A stretch of 64,000 bases of DNA from Typha latifolia (lineage: Eukaryota > Streptophyta > Magnoliopsida > Poales > Typhaceae), in assembly GCA_019914945.1 (NCBI GenBank), contig CM034106.1:7006001-7070000 (forward strand), read 5' to 3'. A program made the position numbers and the translations under genes. Below the pieces are notes generated by a model. It had not been told where the DNA came from. It worked only from the letters and a program-made list of their open reading frames with translations, and ran no database searches. Position 1 is the stretch's first letter, and every line of letters starts with the position of its first letter. Shown one piece after another: positions 24,121 through 36,900 of the stretch.

Positions 24121-24961
24121 TGATACGATTCAATTCATGTTGGCTCTAAACGTGGCATTGGGTTTATTGGGATGAGCTTATTTATCTAGTTGAGTTTGTT
24201 AGAAGCAATAAAAATATTTTTGCTGGGGCGCGTTTGAACGCAAGGACCGCTTTCGAACGGGGGTGCGAACACCTGCACACATTCGCAAAAACAGAGAACG
24301 AAAATTACGCGTTCGAACGAAATCAGGCTGTTCGAATATGGTTGTTTGAATGCCTGCATATGTTCGCATCGACAGAGAACATAAATTCCAGGTTCAAATG
24401 CGATCAAGCGCGTTCGAACGCACCGCGGCAAAAGTGCGGGTTTTGTTAGAGTTTGTTAGGGTTGTTTGGAGTTGTTTAACTTAGTTTAGAAATTCTTAGA
24501 ATAAGCCTCTATAAATATGTAGAGGAAACCCTAATTGGAGTTGATGATGATAATTGAATTAACTTTGGCCTTTATCTCCTTCTCTACTTATCTTTAGCCA
24601 TTGGCGCCCTCTTCCTCCTCCATTTTTCCACCGCCCAAGTCTTTGGTCGGTCTCTTCCAGCTTCTAACCTCCCTTTTCTACAACAACTTCTCTCCCTTCA
24701 CACCAAGAACTAAACCTAATATCTATCTAGCCATTAGTGAGCTATCAAGCTAGGATCTAATTGACCTTCGGCCACTGTTTGGTTGATATCTTGAGAACTA
24801 ACCGTCTGAATCCCGTGATCCTGGATTCATTGGAAAGTTCTCTCCAAGAGCAACAACATATCCAAAATTCAAGAGAATCGTTAGTTAGATTGTTCGCAGA
24901 TCCCCTTAGAAGTTACATATTTTATCAACCGTTGCAGATCAGATTAGGCCGGTTCATAATA
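24121..24961 (+). mobile_element. Solo LTR with perfect target duplication
   Basis: Starts TGATACGATTC and ends GGTTCATAATA; flanked by CCTTT on both sides (24116-24120 and 24962-24966). No PBS follows, so it is a solo LTR left by recombination. It has a U3 array of TTCGAA palindromes (24224-24425), a TATA-like CTCTATAAATATG (~24509), then a CT-rich leader. The 3' part (GGAAAGTTCTCTCCAAGAGC, then ACAACATATCCAAAATTCA) matches the LTR at 45672, placing both in one Ty3/Gypsy-like family. Confidence 0.85.
24224..24425. repeat. TTCGAA-type palindrome cluster in LTR U3
   Basis: Five or so variants of GCGTTCGAACGC (GCGTTTGAACGC, CTTTCGAACG, GCGTTCGAACGA, TGTTCGAATA, GCGTTCGAACGC) in 200 bp. Because the unit is its own reverse complement, overlapping ORFs open on both strands here (24186-24431 minus, 24234-24449 plus); these are not genes. 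Confidence 0.85.
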
Positions 24962-24966
24962 CCTTT

Positions 24967-27909
24967 GAAATTTCTTATTTCGTTGTATATCATTGATATA
25001 TATATATATATACTATCTATACCATTTAAAATATATATTAATTGGATAGATACCTACCGGGTTACTTTTTAAAATCAAGTATCATAACTAAAAAAAAACA
25101 AAAAGTATCCTTAACTAAGAATATTTTTATAAAAAACTAGAATAAAGATAGTTTTGCATTTTTTTATGTCTAATTATTAAAATTTTAAAAGATATCTATG
25201 CAAAAAATATAAATTTAGAGAGGGCAAACAAGCAAATATAAATTTTTTGAAGAGTATATATGCAACAAAAAAAACCAAATATAAAAAGAATTTTGTGCAA
25301 AATGCACCCCTCCTTGCCAAAAAAAAAATTGAAAAAGGAAACAGGCCTTTATCTAAACGGCAAACATTTAATAAGAAATCCATTTCAACACACAATCTTT
25401 CCACAGAAGAAAATAATATATCTTGAAATGATAATATAATTGTTCATTATACTATTAAATACCCAACAGCAGATTCTAGTAGTATAATACAGTCGACAAT
25501 GAAACTATGTCCATCTAAATCACTTATTCCATGAACTTGATCTAAGATGTCATGGTCGAGAGTTAATGCAGATGGATCTTCTAATGGCAACCATGCAGGA
25601 TGACATTGACGGCTAATCTCTTGAGAGTTGCAATACTTATCAGATGCCCAGAAAAAAAAAGAAAAAAAAATAAGAAGAAGAAGAAGAAGAAGATAATGCT
25701 GCATGGTTGGGCCCTTAACATCATCTAATAAACTTTATGGAGAGGTAGGGTATAGGACATAGCTGCAAAATTGATTTGCATAGAACAAGATGATATAAAA
25801 GATTGCTTACCAAGGACCACCAATTTTTGAGTTTTGTTTTAAAAAGATTGCTTACCTAGGACCACCAATTTTTGAGTTTTCTTTTACTAAACTAGCCCAA
25901 GATATCTAAATTACATTTCAAAACTTAAATATAAGACTATGGGCATTTGAAAATAGCAAGTCAATCAGTGATTTATATTTGAGAGATAAGAATTTTAAAT
26001 CTTTCAGAAATTTTTATATAAGTCGTTAATCTAGTCAACCACTTATATTGAGAAGCCATTGAATCAAAATATGACTTATTTGAGGCTTAACAAGTTTTTA
26101 AGAGGATTTAAAATTTTCATAGCTTATATCTAAAAATCGCTAACTGGGTCAATGATTTTCAAATACACTTAAATCTCGAATTTAACTTTCGATGAATTAA
26201 GCGTGAAAGAATATTAGTGGCAAGACTTAAACTAGTCCCAAGTAAGAACAGGATAGCATGCACTAAGAAAGTATACCTAAATGATATTTGTAACTTAGAA
26301 GGATGACAATGATCTCCAGAGTGTAGCTTAATCTGAATCATGATCAGAAGTGGAACACCCATCAGGAAGACAGTAGATTTATCAAGCTACTAGAAGTAGT
26401 AGTAGTATTGCATAAAGATTAATAATCCTCTTCTGCTCAATCGCCAAAAAAACAAGACTTACATCAATAGCATATATAGATTATATTCATTCACTACTAT
26501 TCTTCTAAATAAACAAATTACTGTACGTAATTCATATCTATACCATGTATATTGATATGGATCTAGATCCTGAGAACAGACAGAGAAAAATCGGACAAAG
26601 AAATCAGATCAAGCAGCTAGCATCTAATCATTTTCACCCTAATAGAAATTCTTACTCACTTCATGCACCTACTGAGAAGCACTAAATATGTATCAGAAAT
26701 ATTTCATTTTCACTATGAATGAACCCAGGGCCAGGTTATTTAGGCCGATACATTAGGCCCAACTGCAGCCTAAGCCTGATCCCAAGATTAGATTGATTTA
26801 AAAAGTGTAAAGCTCTTGCTTGACATGTTGGGTTGAGGGATGTGGTTCTATTATTTGGTTGCAGAAAGTGGGTCAAAAAGTGACTTATCTTATTTCCCCT
26901 GGTCCCTGGATTATAGACTTTTCCTAATTTTGGCCCAATCCACATTATTTCAAGAGAAAGGAGAGCCGGAGAGTTCACTTTCTTTATATCTCAATCTATA
27001 TTATTTTATTCCAACTTTGTTCTTTTCTCCTATATGTGTACCTTTTTAAAATCTCTTATGTACATGATGTATACCTCTCTAAAATTAATATTAAAGTTTA
27101 GCTCATTTAAACCCAGACTTTTTTGCACAGATATCTTTTAATAGAAAATATAAAAAAAAAACTCATAATTCTAATCTAACACTATCTGTCTTACAAAAAA
27201 ATTTATGAAAAATAAAACATCCCTAGGAACTTCCATTTTTCAATATCACTTTATTTCTCTCGTTTCCAACAATCAAACACGCCCTTTAAAGTAAAAGCTT
27301 ATTTGTTAAGCTCATGTTCTATTGAGTCAAGCTGAGTCGAGATGGCTAAGCCCAAGCCCAACTCTGATCTCAGTGCTCAGGATTACAGGAACCAGGCTGA
27401 TTTGGAACTAGTTACTTAGCTACCAACTCTGTTAAAACTCTATATGATATTTTTTTCCCCCCTCTCTTGTATATCATTACTTGCAATCTCCATTGAAGAA
27501 AGTTCTAGTGCTATAGAACCAAATCATATTCTCCTCCTCAGGAAAACAACCAGCCTTTACAAAACATGTAACTGTAGTAATAGAATGATATGCCCATAAG
27601 TTGCAAGCTGATGTCTTAAATCCAAGTGTGAAATATCATCAGAGCAAGAAATATATTTACAAGATAATTTGCAAAGCCTTGAATCTGAGTATCTGAGAAC
27701 ATCATGAAGTCCGATTATATTTACTAGTTACTGCTTAAGTTCTCTTAACTTTCTTTCCTTTTATTACTCTATTCTTTCTTGATCTTTGTAATTTGTAACA
27801 ATTTTCATTTTCTACAAATCAGCTTACTGGCACTGTCATTACTGTTTTAACTGTTATAAGGTGGCAGCACTAAATAGATCGTCATTGATTTTCTGTGTCG
27901 TGACCTTCT
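24967..27909. other. Intergenic downstream of the coiled-coil gene
   Basis: No gene. Contains a 45-bp tandem duplication (from 25799 and from 25844; GATTGCTTACC and GACCACCAATTTTTGAG in both), an (AAG)7 microsatellite (25672-25693) that opens a poly-Leu antisense ORF, and a dispersed-repeat fragment near 27290-27410. Confidence 0.45.
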
Positions 27910-30900
27910 TTAGCTGCAATTCTTAGCTTCTTCTATGAACTGTACCTTGTATTCAAATCCACATTGACACTTGATAGTATCTGAGATGCTCTGCAGGAAG
28001 AATATAAAAAACTTTTGCCATGATAATGGCTTCATAGCTGCATGCAGCTCTTGCAGTGAGTTGAAACTTGAAATATCACCTGTCTAAACTTCCTATGAAA
28101 TCCAAAGCAGCAGCCACTAAAATAATGCAAATACTAATATTACCTTGATTTCGTTAACCCTGTTCTGCAGAGACTGGTAGTACTCTGCTTCTCCAGCCTT
28201 ATCAGATAACAGAGCTTTGTGCTCCTCTTCCAAGGCCTCAAGATCTGTATCCACTACCGCAGGCTACATTCGCTCAAAATAAAAAATGATGAAAACATGA
28301 ACAAAGCAGAAAATATAAATAAAATACATAAAAATATCTTTTTATCATTTTTGTACTAAGATTAACTAACCAGAACACCCTTGATTTTGCACTTCAATTT
28401 CTCTATAAGCTGTTTGTTCTGTTTGAAAGAGTGCATAATTCTTTATAGGAATTTAGTTAAAGAACATAAGAAATCATATTTCTAACTGTGGCATGAAACT
28501 ATGATGTGTAGCAGAAGAATCATACTTGACTGCTTGCAGAAAGAACCATAGATCTTTTTGCTTCTAATTCTTCTATTTTTCCTCTTGAAGACAGCATTTG
28601 ATTTATTAGGTCTTTTTCTCTTGCACTTTTCACACATTCCTGATATTTCGAAGAAATAATAATTAAAAGGTAATATAGAGTAAGTAAGAGATTAATTCAA
28701 AATACAAACCAGTTTATCCAGATCTCCTTCTGGCGTGACCACGCTGCATGTAGTTCCTGCATAAACAATACCACCAGTCAACCAACTAGATGTTTATCGA
28801 TAAAGAATTAAACGGGTAGAAAGCTAACATTCTTCCAGAATTTAATTAATTTAGAAATTTTCAAATATAAACTCAGTAAACTTCTTTATTAAATCACTAA
28901 TCAGTTATCAAGGTAATGATTTTGTGCAGGAGAAAATTTAAAATTATGACACCACAGCATAGTATTAGTATAATAAATTGACTGTTGGCCAACAAGAATA
29001 AAACTTATAGGTGCAGCATACCTTCAAAGAACATTTGCTTACTAGGAGCTTCCTCAACCTGCACAGTTAACTAAATTAGTAGGTACAATTGATGTCAGTC
29101 CTATATAAGCCACTAAAAAAATAGTTAATGACAGAAAAGACAACTTTTCTTGGACCACTTAGGAGTTCCCTTTATCATCAAAAAGAAGACTATCACACCC
29201 TGCTTGGAGATTGACATGCTGTGTAACTGAAGAAAATAATCTCAAGAGACATGAAACAAATGATAATAAAATCTTATCATAACTAAAGTGAACAATTTAG
29301 TTCAAAAAATAATTCAACTAAAACAATATCCAAAAATAAATAAAAAATTCAACAACCACTAATCTGACCATGATAAAAGAAGTAAAATAAAATAAAAAAA
29401 ACTAACTCATACATTGCTATGTGGAGGATTTTCGATTTTGAGCATACACTCTAGAGTCCAACTTTAAATTATTCTTACCTGCTCCTGAAAAAAAAAAGAT
29501 TTTTAATGAGCTCGATGCTCAGTAAACAGTCTCACTATATCTATAGATATGTCTAATGACAAATAATTGAATAAACAATAAGTGAGAGTATATTAACATA
29601 GCATGAATGGATTATAAGCTCATATACAATATTTTCTCAAAATATGTATCTTTTCAAGATTTTTCAATGCTATCCAAAACAAAATGCATATATTATGAAT
29701 ATTGCATTAAATTCATATATGAATAAGTAAAGGAATTCATATCTATTGAAATCAATATCTTACATACTCGCCAAACTTTATGTCATACTGTCTCTTTTTT
29801 AAGTACTATTAGAGTTATTAGGATTTATATCATTTAATTTATCTTATTTTATTGTGATCTTGTATGAATAGGGCTGAGCCCTCGCTTTCACTGATGAAGA
29901 AATTCTTACCAAAATCCTCTACTCTTTTCCACTCTTCTCTCCAAACTCATTCCAAGTTTGGATCTCTTATTGTTTCATGATATTAGAGCTCTCTGATCTC
30001 CTAAGTTTTTTTTCTTTAGCTGCCCTTGGACTTCATTGTTCCAAGCGAGCATCAAATTTTTTTTCTTTCTCTTCCTCACCGAAGGACTTCATCGCTGCCC
30101 GTCGTCGCTACCCATTCCAGTCGAGGGCGTCGCTGCTGGAGAGGCAGCTCCTTCTTTTTCACCAGTTGCCTTCCTCAAGCTCGGGTTCGACTAAACTATT
30201 TTGCTGCCGCCGGTGAGCTCTCTCAGCCGCCTCGCAGCTCAAGCTCTCCTATCAAAGCTCTTCTTCACCGGTCACCTTCCTCGAGCTCGGCTTCGACCAA
30301 AAGCTTGTTCCTGTCGTAGGTGAGCTCAGTCTTCACTCCTCTGCCAAGCTCGCTTGATGTTGTCGTCAGTGACTTCATCGCCAAGAGCTCGGATCACAGA
30401 GCCACCACTGCAAGTTCCAATCTTGTAGCAGTGAGCTCAAGCTCCATTTGCTGGTGAGCTCTCTCAGCTCGGATCACAGAGCCACCACTAGTAAAGAAAT
30501 CACCGTTGATCTCCATTTGCTGTCAGTGAAGCCGCCCTTCAACGACTAGGTTGTTGCTTGTCCGACCATCTCCTCCCACTCACTCAAGCTCAGTGAAGGC
30601 TACACCTCTTGCTTCCATTCATCCAAATAGTGGAGATGAGACAACTATTTGATTGTGAACTGAGATTAATCTTTTTGCATTCCAAGTGTTCGACGAAAGG
30701 CCTAAGTGGAAAAATCTTCAATCACCCTCAATGTGTTTGATAGATTTTCATCCCTTCCAATAGCGTCTTATGTCCCGGTCGGTTGTGAGAGTGTATCACT
30801 AGTCAGATTTCTTCTTGTCACTCAACGAGACTGGATCACATGGGCCTCTTCCATTGAGATCGTCCTTTGCGGGCGATGTCTTCTCGGGCATATTGACGAC

Positions 30901-33900
30901 ATCTCTGCGGGGTGTGCTCCCCCTTGCACTATCATCCAGACTACTATTGTGGCTTCTTCTGAGTCTAACACACTCAAGGTTGTTCAGTCTGAGGTTCCGT
31001 CTCCAGAGTATGATGAGTGGGCCTTGCGTAACATAAAGGTCTGCACCTACCTGATTCTACAGGTTGATAGATTATTTCAGCCTCAGCTCCAAGCCTTGTC
31101 CTCTGCTCAAGCCATCTGGACCCATATCAGTTATCGATTCGTTCAATCGAATCTGATGTGTCGTTTTCAAATCCATCGCAATGCTCACGATGCCAGAAAG
31201 GTTCAGCTCACTATCCATGATTTTTATGCCCTCATGACTGACATTTGGCATGAACTCACGTCAATGGAGCTTACCTTCTGTCCTACTGATTCAGTGGCTG
31301 CTCAGCACCATAGCGACAAGGATCACTTGATGGAGTTCTTGTCTGTCTTTCATCTAGAATTTGGGAATCTCACTCGTTATTTGTTGCACCCCTCCACTCT
31401 CCCCAGCCTAGATAGTGCCATAGCTAAGCTACAAGCTGAGGAGCTTAGGTAGCATCTCTTACCCTCTCAGCAGATTACACCTACACAGCCCTTTGTCGCC
31501 ACAGAGAGTGTGTTTGGTGCTACATCTACCCCTAGATCAGTCTAGCTTGACATTTCTACTACTGCTCGTGTCACTCATGTGTCAGGACAAAAGCATCACT
31601 GATCGCGACCTATGTGCACTCATTGTGGCCGTCCTGGTCATCTTGCCACTCGCTACTATCGACTTCATCCTGAGTTTGTTCCCCGTTCTGGCAAGTGGGG
31701 ATCAAGTAAGGACAAGAGTTGTCACTTGTCTTCCTCGACTGCTGATCCAAGCATTAGTCCATCTCTTCACTCCACTGATCACACCTTCAGTAGTGCATAG
31801 CTCCAGCAGATTCAACAACTCATTCATAGAGCTTTCAGCTTCACTGGCGCCTCCACTTCGCCTCTACTTGCCTCTAGTATGACTAAACCTTAGATTTTTG
31901 ACTTAGGTGCCTCACATCATATGACTGGTGACTTCATTTTTACTAGCCTCACACCTGCCCCACTCGCTCTTCCTCATGTTCGCACAGCTAATGAGACCCA
32001 TTATCCTATCTCTCACATTGGTCACATCAACCCATCCACGGATCCTACTGGTCGTCGTACCTTATCTGATGTATGGCTTGTTCCCGGCCTAACTATGAGT
32101 CTTATTTCTATTACTCAGCTTTCTGACTCTAGTTATACTACATCATTTTCATCTACTTCTTGTGTTGTGCAGGACCCATCTATAGGCCAGAGGATTGGGA
32201 TCGGTAGTCGATTCACGAGCTTTACTACCTGGATCGGCTTCACCTTCCATCACCTCATCTTAGTATTTGTTCAGTCACTCTTCTCTCTACTTCTGATCTA
32301 TGGCATCGACGTGTAGGTCATGTATCGAGTCAGCGTCTCAAGACCTTGTCCCGGTCTGGGTGCTTAGGCAGTAATCGTTTTTTCTGTCTGTCTCCTTGTA
32401 CTGGTTGTAGGTTGGCAAAACACCGAGCCCTTCATTTTGCTCTTAGTGAGAATATCTCTGATTTCCCTTTTCATCTTGTGCACTCTGATATTTGGGGTTC
32501 TGCTCCGCTCTCCTCGAGTCTTGATTTTCTTTAATATGTCTGTTTCATTGATGATTTCTCTCGTTTCACTTAGGTTTACTTCATGCGTCAGCATTCTGAG
32601 GTATGTCAGATCTACCGTGATTTCTCCTCTATGGTTCGTACTCAGTTTAGCCAATCTATTAGGATCTTCCGATTTGATGGTGCTCGTGAGTATCTTTCAT
32701 CTGAGTTTCTTTCTATTCATGCTTCTGCCGACACTTTACCTCAGCAGTCATGTCCCAATACCCCTATTCAGAATGGAGTTGCCGAACGAAAGCATTGCCA
32801 TCTCCTTAGGACCACTCGTGCTCTCCTCCTTGAGGCTTCTATTCCTCGTTCTTATTGAGCTGAGGCCTTTCTCACTGCTCTCTATCTTATCAATCGAACC
32901 CCATCATTTGTCCTTGATAGTGTGACTCAGTACAATTGTCTCTATAGTACTTCGCCCTCATATGGTCATCTTCGTATTTTTGGGTGTACTTGTTTTGTCT
33001 AGCTTTCTCTAGGTGAACGTAACAAGTTGTCCCCTCGGGTAGCTAAATATGTCTTTCTAGGATATAGTGTTACGGACCAGATCTGGACTTATCCGAACGT
33101 AAGAAAATTATAAAAATTTAGGTGGTAGTAGCGTCACGAGATAGGGTTCTAATAGCTTTGGTTTCACATCAATCGGATGTTTGAATGGAAAGATATAACT
33201 ACAATAGTGGAGCAAGGTCAGACGGGGCAGAATAGTAACTATCCGATATTACGGTGGTCGTCGGAGGGTGGCGGACAGCTAAGGGTGGTGGTGGATGGCC
33301 GTAAGATAGGGTGGCTACTGGAGGTGATGGTAGCTATGGGTTGGAGGTAGAATTAGAGTTTCTAACTTAGATCTACTCCTAAAAAGATAACAATGATCTA
33401 ACAGCTACGGTAAAAGATAAGGACGATAAGTAATGCAAGATAAATAAACTTAACTTAACTTAACTCAATATTTCTTCCATTTAATTCCCTACTTAAACAA
33501 AGAAGCCCAACCCCTTAATATATAAAGGCCAGGTATAATGAGTCCTACTCGAACAAGGACTTGCCTTAGACTAACCCTAAAGGCTTATATGACTCGAACT
33601 AGAACTTGCCTTAGACGCTTACATGACTTAATTAAACTTGCCTTAGTAGCTTATATGACTTAATTAGACTTGCCTTAAATGCTTACATAAAAGATAAACA
33701 TGACCTAGCTAAATCAACTTTCCTTATCCTTCTCGGATTGATTCTTTATTCTATCACAGATAGAGTCCAAATCTAAAGAAACCTTAAATATGGAGGTTGT
33801 AGATCAAGACGTCTTCGATCTTCTCCAAATGGTTTCGTAATATTTGGTAGTTTATGGAATATCCTTTGAATATTTTTTTGAAACTGTGCATAGTTGAATT

Positions 33901-36900
33901 AGTTAACTAATAAATTCTAACATAATAAGACTCTAATTAAAGCAAATAAGCAGATAAGATAACTAGACTCAATTCATTGAGCCCAATCTCCCATTTATGT
34001 GATCCAATCTGACTCGGTTCGTATCATATAGCCCTGAGCATAAAGGCCATCGTTGTTATGACAGTTATGCTCGTCATCTTAGGATATCATGCCATGTCAC
34101 CTTTCTGGAAGAAATACCCTTTCTCACCTTCAGTGCTTTGGTTCCCTTGGACTTATCATTTCTGGATCTCCCCACACCTATCCTATCCTCCGTCCCCTCG
34201 GATGTTCCTACCCCAGCTCCACTATCAGCCCCCCACTTGCCTGATGCTCCTCTACCCATAGACACTCCTTTACTATTACTTTTATCTGCCATTCCAAATC
34301 GCTCTCTCACCTCTCTCACTGAGATTCCAGCTCTTCTAAAGGAGTACCTTCCTCCCATGATGACCCTTCTATACTTCTACACTCGCAGGTCCTGTCCCCG
34401 TCCTACAGTTGAACCTCCCTCCACTAGTAGTATTCCTCCGACAGTCTCATCCTCTACTATACGGTTTCTGCACCTGCTCATCATTATCCAGAACGTGAGC
34501 ATCGCCCTCCTAATTGGTATGATTTTCTGATGTCTTCCGCTACATACTCTCCCCAGTTTCACCTTTCTTGCAGCCACCCACTCCACCCCTTAGCCCAGGT
34601 CATATCGTAAGGCCGTCCAGGTTTCAGAGTGGCAGTAGGCCATGGCAGATGAGCTTCAGGCCCTTCAGTAGATACATACTTGGGATGTTGCCCCTTGCCT
34701 ACCAGACATCGTGCCTATCAATTGCAAATGGACTTCAAGGTCAAGTGTTGTCTAGTTGCTCGGGGCTTTACTCAAGAATACGGGATAGACTATGAGAAGA
34801 CCTTTGCTCCAGTGGCCCGGATGACTTCTGCCCGCACTCTTCTTGTCGTTGCTTCCAGTCGCCAGTGACCTTTACATCAGATGGACGTGAAGAATGTGTT
34901 TCTTCATGGTCTTCTTGACAAGGAGGTATACATAGACCCTCCACTTGGTTTCCCTCTTCCTCTAGGCCACATTTGTTGTCAACAACAAGTTATCTATGGG
35001 CTTAAGCAAGCCCCTCGTGCCTGGTTTGATCGATTTCGTAGTGTTCTCATAGACTACGAATTTCGGAAGAGCCCCTCCGAGCCATCTATGTTTCTGCGGT
35101 CTTCTGCTCAGGATCGGGTCATCCTTCTTCTATATATCGATGATATGACTATCACTGGAGATGACTCAGTCGATATCTGCTCCCTTCAACAGCATCTTCA
35201 GTGTTAGTTTGAGATGAACCTCGATCCTCTTCGATATCTTTTGGGGATCAAAATTGCCCAGCCATCTCATGGTCTTTTACTGTCTCAGCAGAAGCATATT
35301 ACGATATTCTTAGTCGCGCCACCATCACTAATACTCATCTTGCTACTACTCCAGCTGAGCTTCATGTAAAGCTTCAACTTGATGATGGTCATCTTCTTCC
35401 AGATCTGACCAAATATCGTCAGCTTGTTAGGGCACTCATCTATCTGACCATTACTCAGCCTGATATCTCTCATGCAGTTGGTCTTGTCACTTAGTTCATG
35501 CATGCTCCTCGATCTGCTCATTATGCTACTCTTATACGCATTCTTTGATACCTACATGGCACCATCACTCGCTCTCTTTTTATGCCATCAACTTTCATCT
35601 TGGCTCTGCGAGCTTATTCCGATGCAGATTATGCTGGTGACAAGTCTGATCGGAAGTCTACTACTAGCTTTTGCATTTTCTTAGGAGACTCCCTGATTTC
35701 TTGGTGTAGCAAGAAGCAGAATATGGTGTCTCCCTCCAGTACTAAATTAGAGTTACGTGTCATGCGTGCGGCGACTAAAGAGGTTGTTTGGCTTCGTCGT
35801 CTCCTTCGTGATATGGGTGTTCCCTTACACCTTCCAACCTCTCTTCATGTCGACAATGATAGTGTTAAAATGTTAGCTAAAAATCCTATTTTTTATGAGG
35901 ACAAAGCACATTGAAGTTGATATTTACTATACTCGCCAGGAGTACCGAGCTGGCACCATTTCGCTCCATCGCCTTAACACTGAGGAGCAGATTGTCGATT
36001 TCTTCACGAAGTCGCTTTCCCTTCCTCGCTTTGAGTATTTAGTTAGCAAACTCTCCGTTTATGATCCACCTTGAGTTTGAGAGAGGGGGGTATTAGAGTT
36101 ATTAGAATTTATATCATTTAATTTATCTTATTTTATTATGAACTTGTATAAATAGGGCTGAGCCCTCGCTTTCACTGATGAAGAAATATTTCACCAAAAC
36201 CCTCTACTCTTTTGTTCTCTTCTCTCCAAACCCATTCTAGATTTGGATCTCTTACTGTTTCAAGTACAATGACTCATGGCCACATCATATTACTAGTCAT
36301 AATCGGGTTGGCGCCTGAGACTTTTTAAGATAGCTAACCCGATTAGGGCCACAATAAGTATTTCTACAGTGCCTTACTAACTTTTTTTATTGGTTGTTAA
36401 ATAAGATATTACGATTTACGTCACCAGAGACAAATATCTGGGACTCTTTTATCTAATCCCACTAGAGTCACTTAGTAGCATATCATGGCTAAGAGTATAA
36501 GAACCAAGCTTAAGCAAGTTGAGCTTAGCTCAGCTCGGCTCGAAATAAATAAAACTTAAGCTCGATCTCGAGATGAGCTCAATAATACAAGCTCAGTTTA
36601 GCTCGCCTATATATCAAGGCTCGATCTCCAGATCTGAATAAAACTTGGAAAGCCTAACCCTACTAGGTTCAAAAAACCAATTATGAATTGTATTTAGAAA
36701 AACAAGACCAAGTAGGAAAAGAAAACGAGAATGCCAACCAGATTAGGAAATCTAAATCCTCTTAGGGCTAGAAAAATTAAATATTAGTCAAACTATGAAA
36801 ATTGAACTCAAGCAAGAGAGTGAAAAACAAGGAAAAGTAGAAAATGTGAATGCGAGAACGAATAGGAAAAGTAAAGCGCACGACAAACACACGACCATGA

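Larger units (their letters stand above)
29807..36262 (+). mobile_element. Ty1/Copia retrotransposon inside intron 6
   Basis: Complete in outline: 5' LTR 29807-29977, degenerate iMet PBS (TGATATTAGAGCTC from 29978), a ~730-bp leader, gag, protease, integrase, RT, RNase H, polypurine tract GAGAGAGGGGGG (36079-36090), and 3' LTR 36091-36262. Target duplication AGTAC at 29802-29806 and 36263-36267. The order integrase before RT makes it Copia. Frameshifts and stops throughout make it inactive. It lies antisense to the host gene, where it is unlikely to present its own poly-A signal to the host transcript. An antisense solo LTR (33068-34026) interrupts integrase; without it the element is ~5.5 kb. 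Confidence 0.97.

Noticed and set aside
24186..24449. Overlapping sense and antisense ORFs with similar Cys/Phe-rich peptides
   Set aside because: Explained by the self-complementary TTCGAA array in an LTR.
25447..25704. Minus ORF starting with poly-Leu, signal-peptide-like
   Set aside because: The Leu run comes from an AAG microsatellite; the rest has no domain or splice support.
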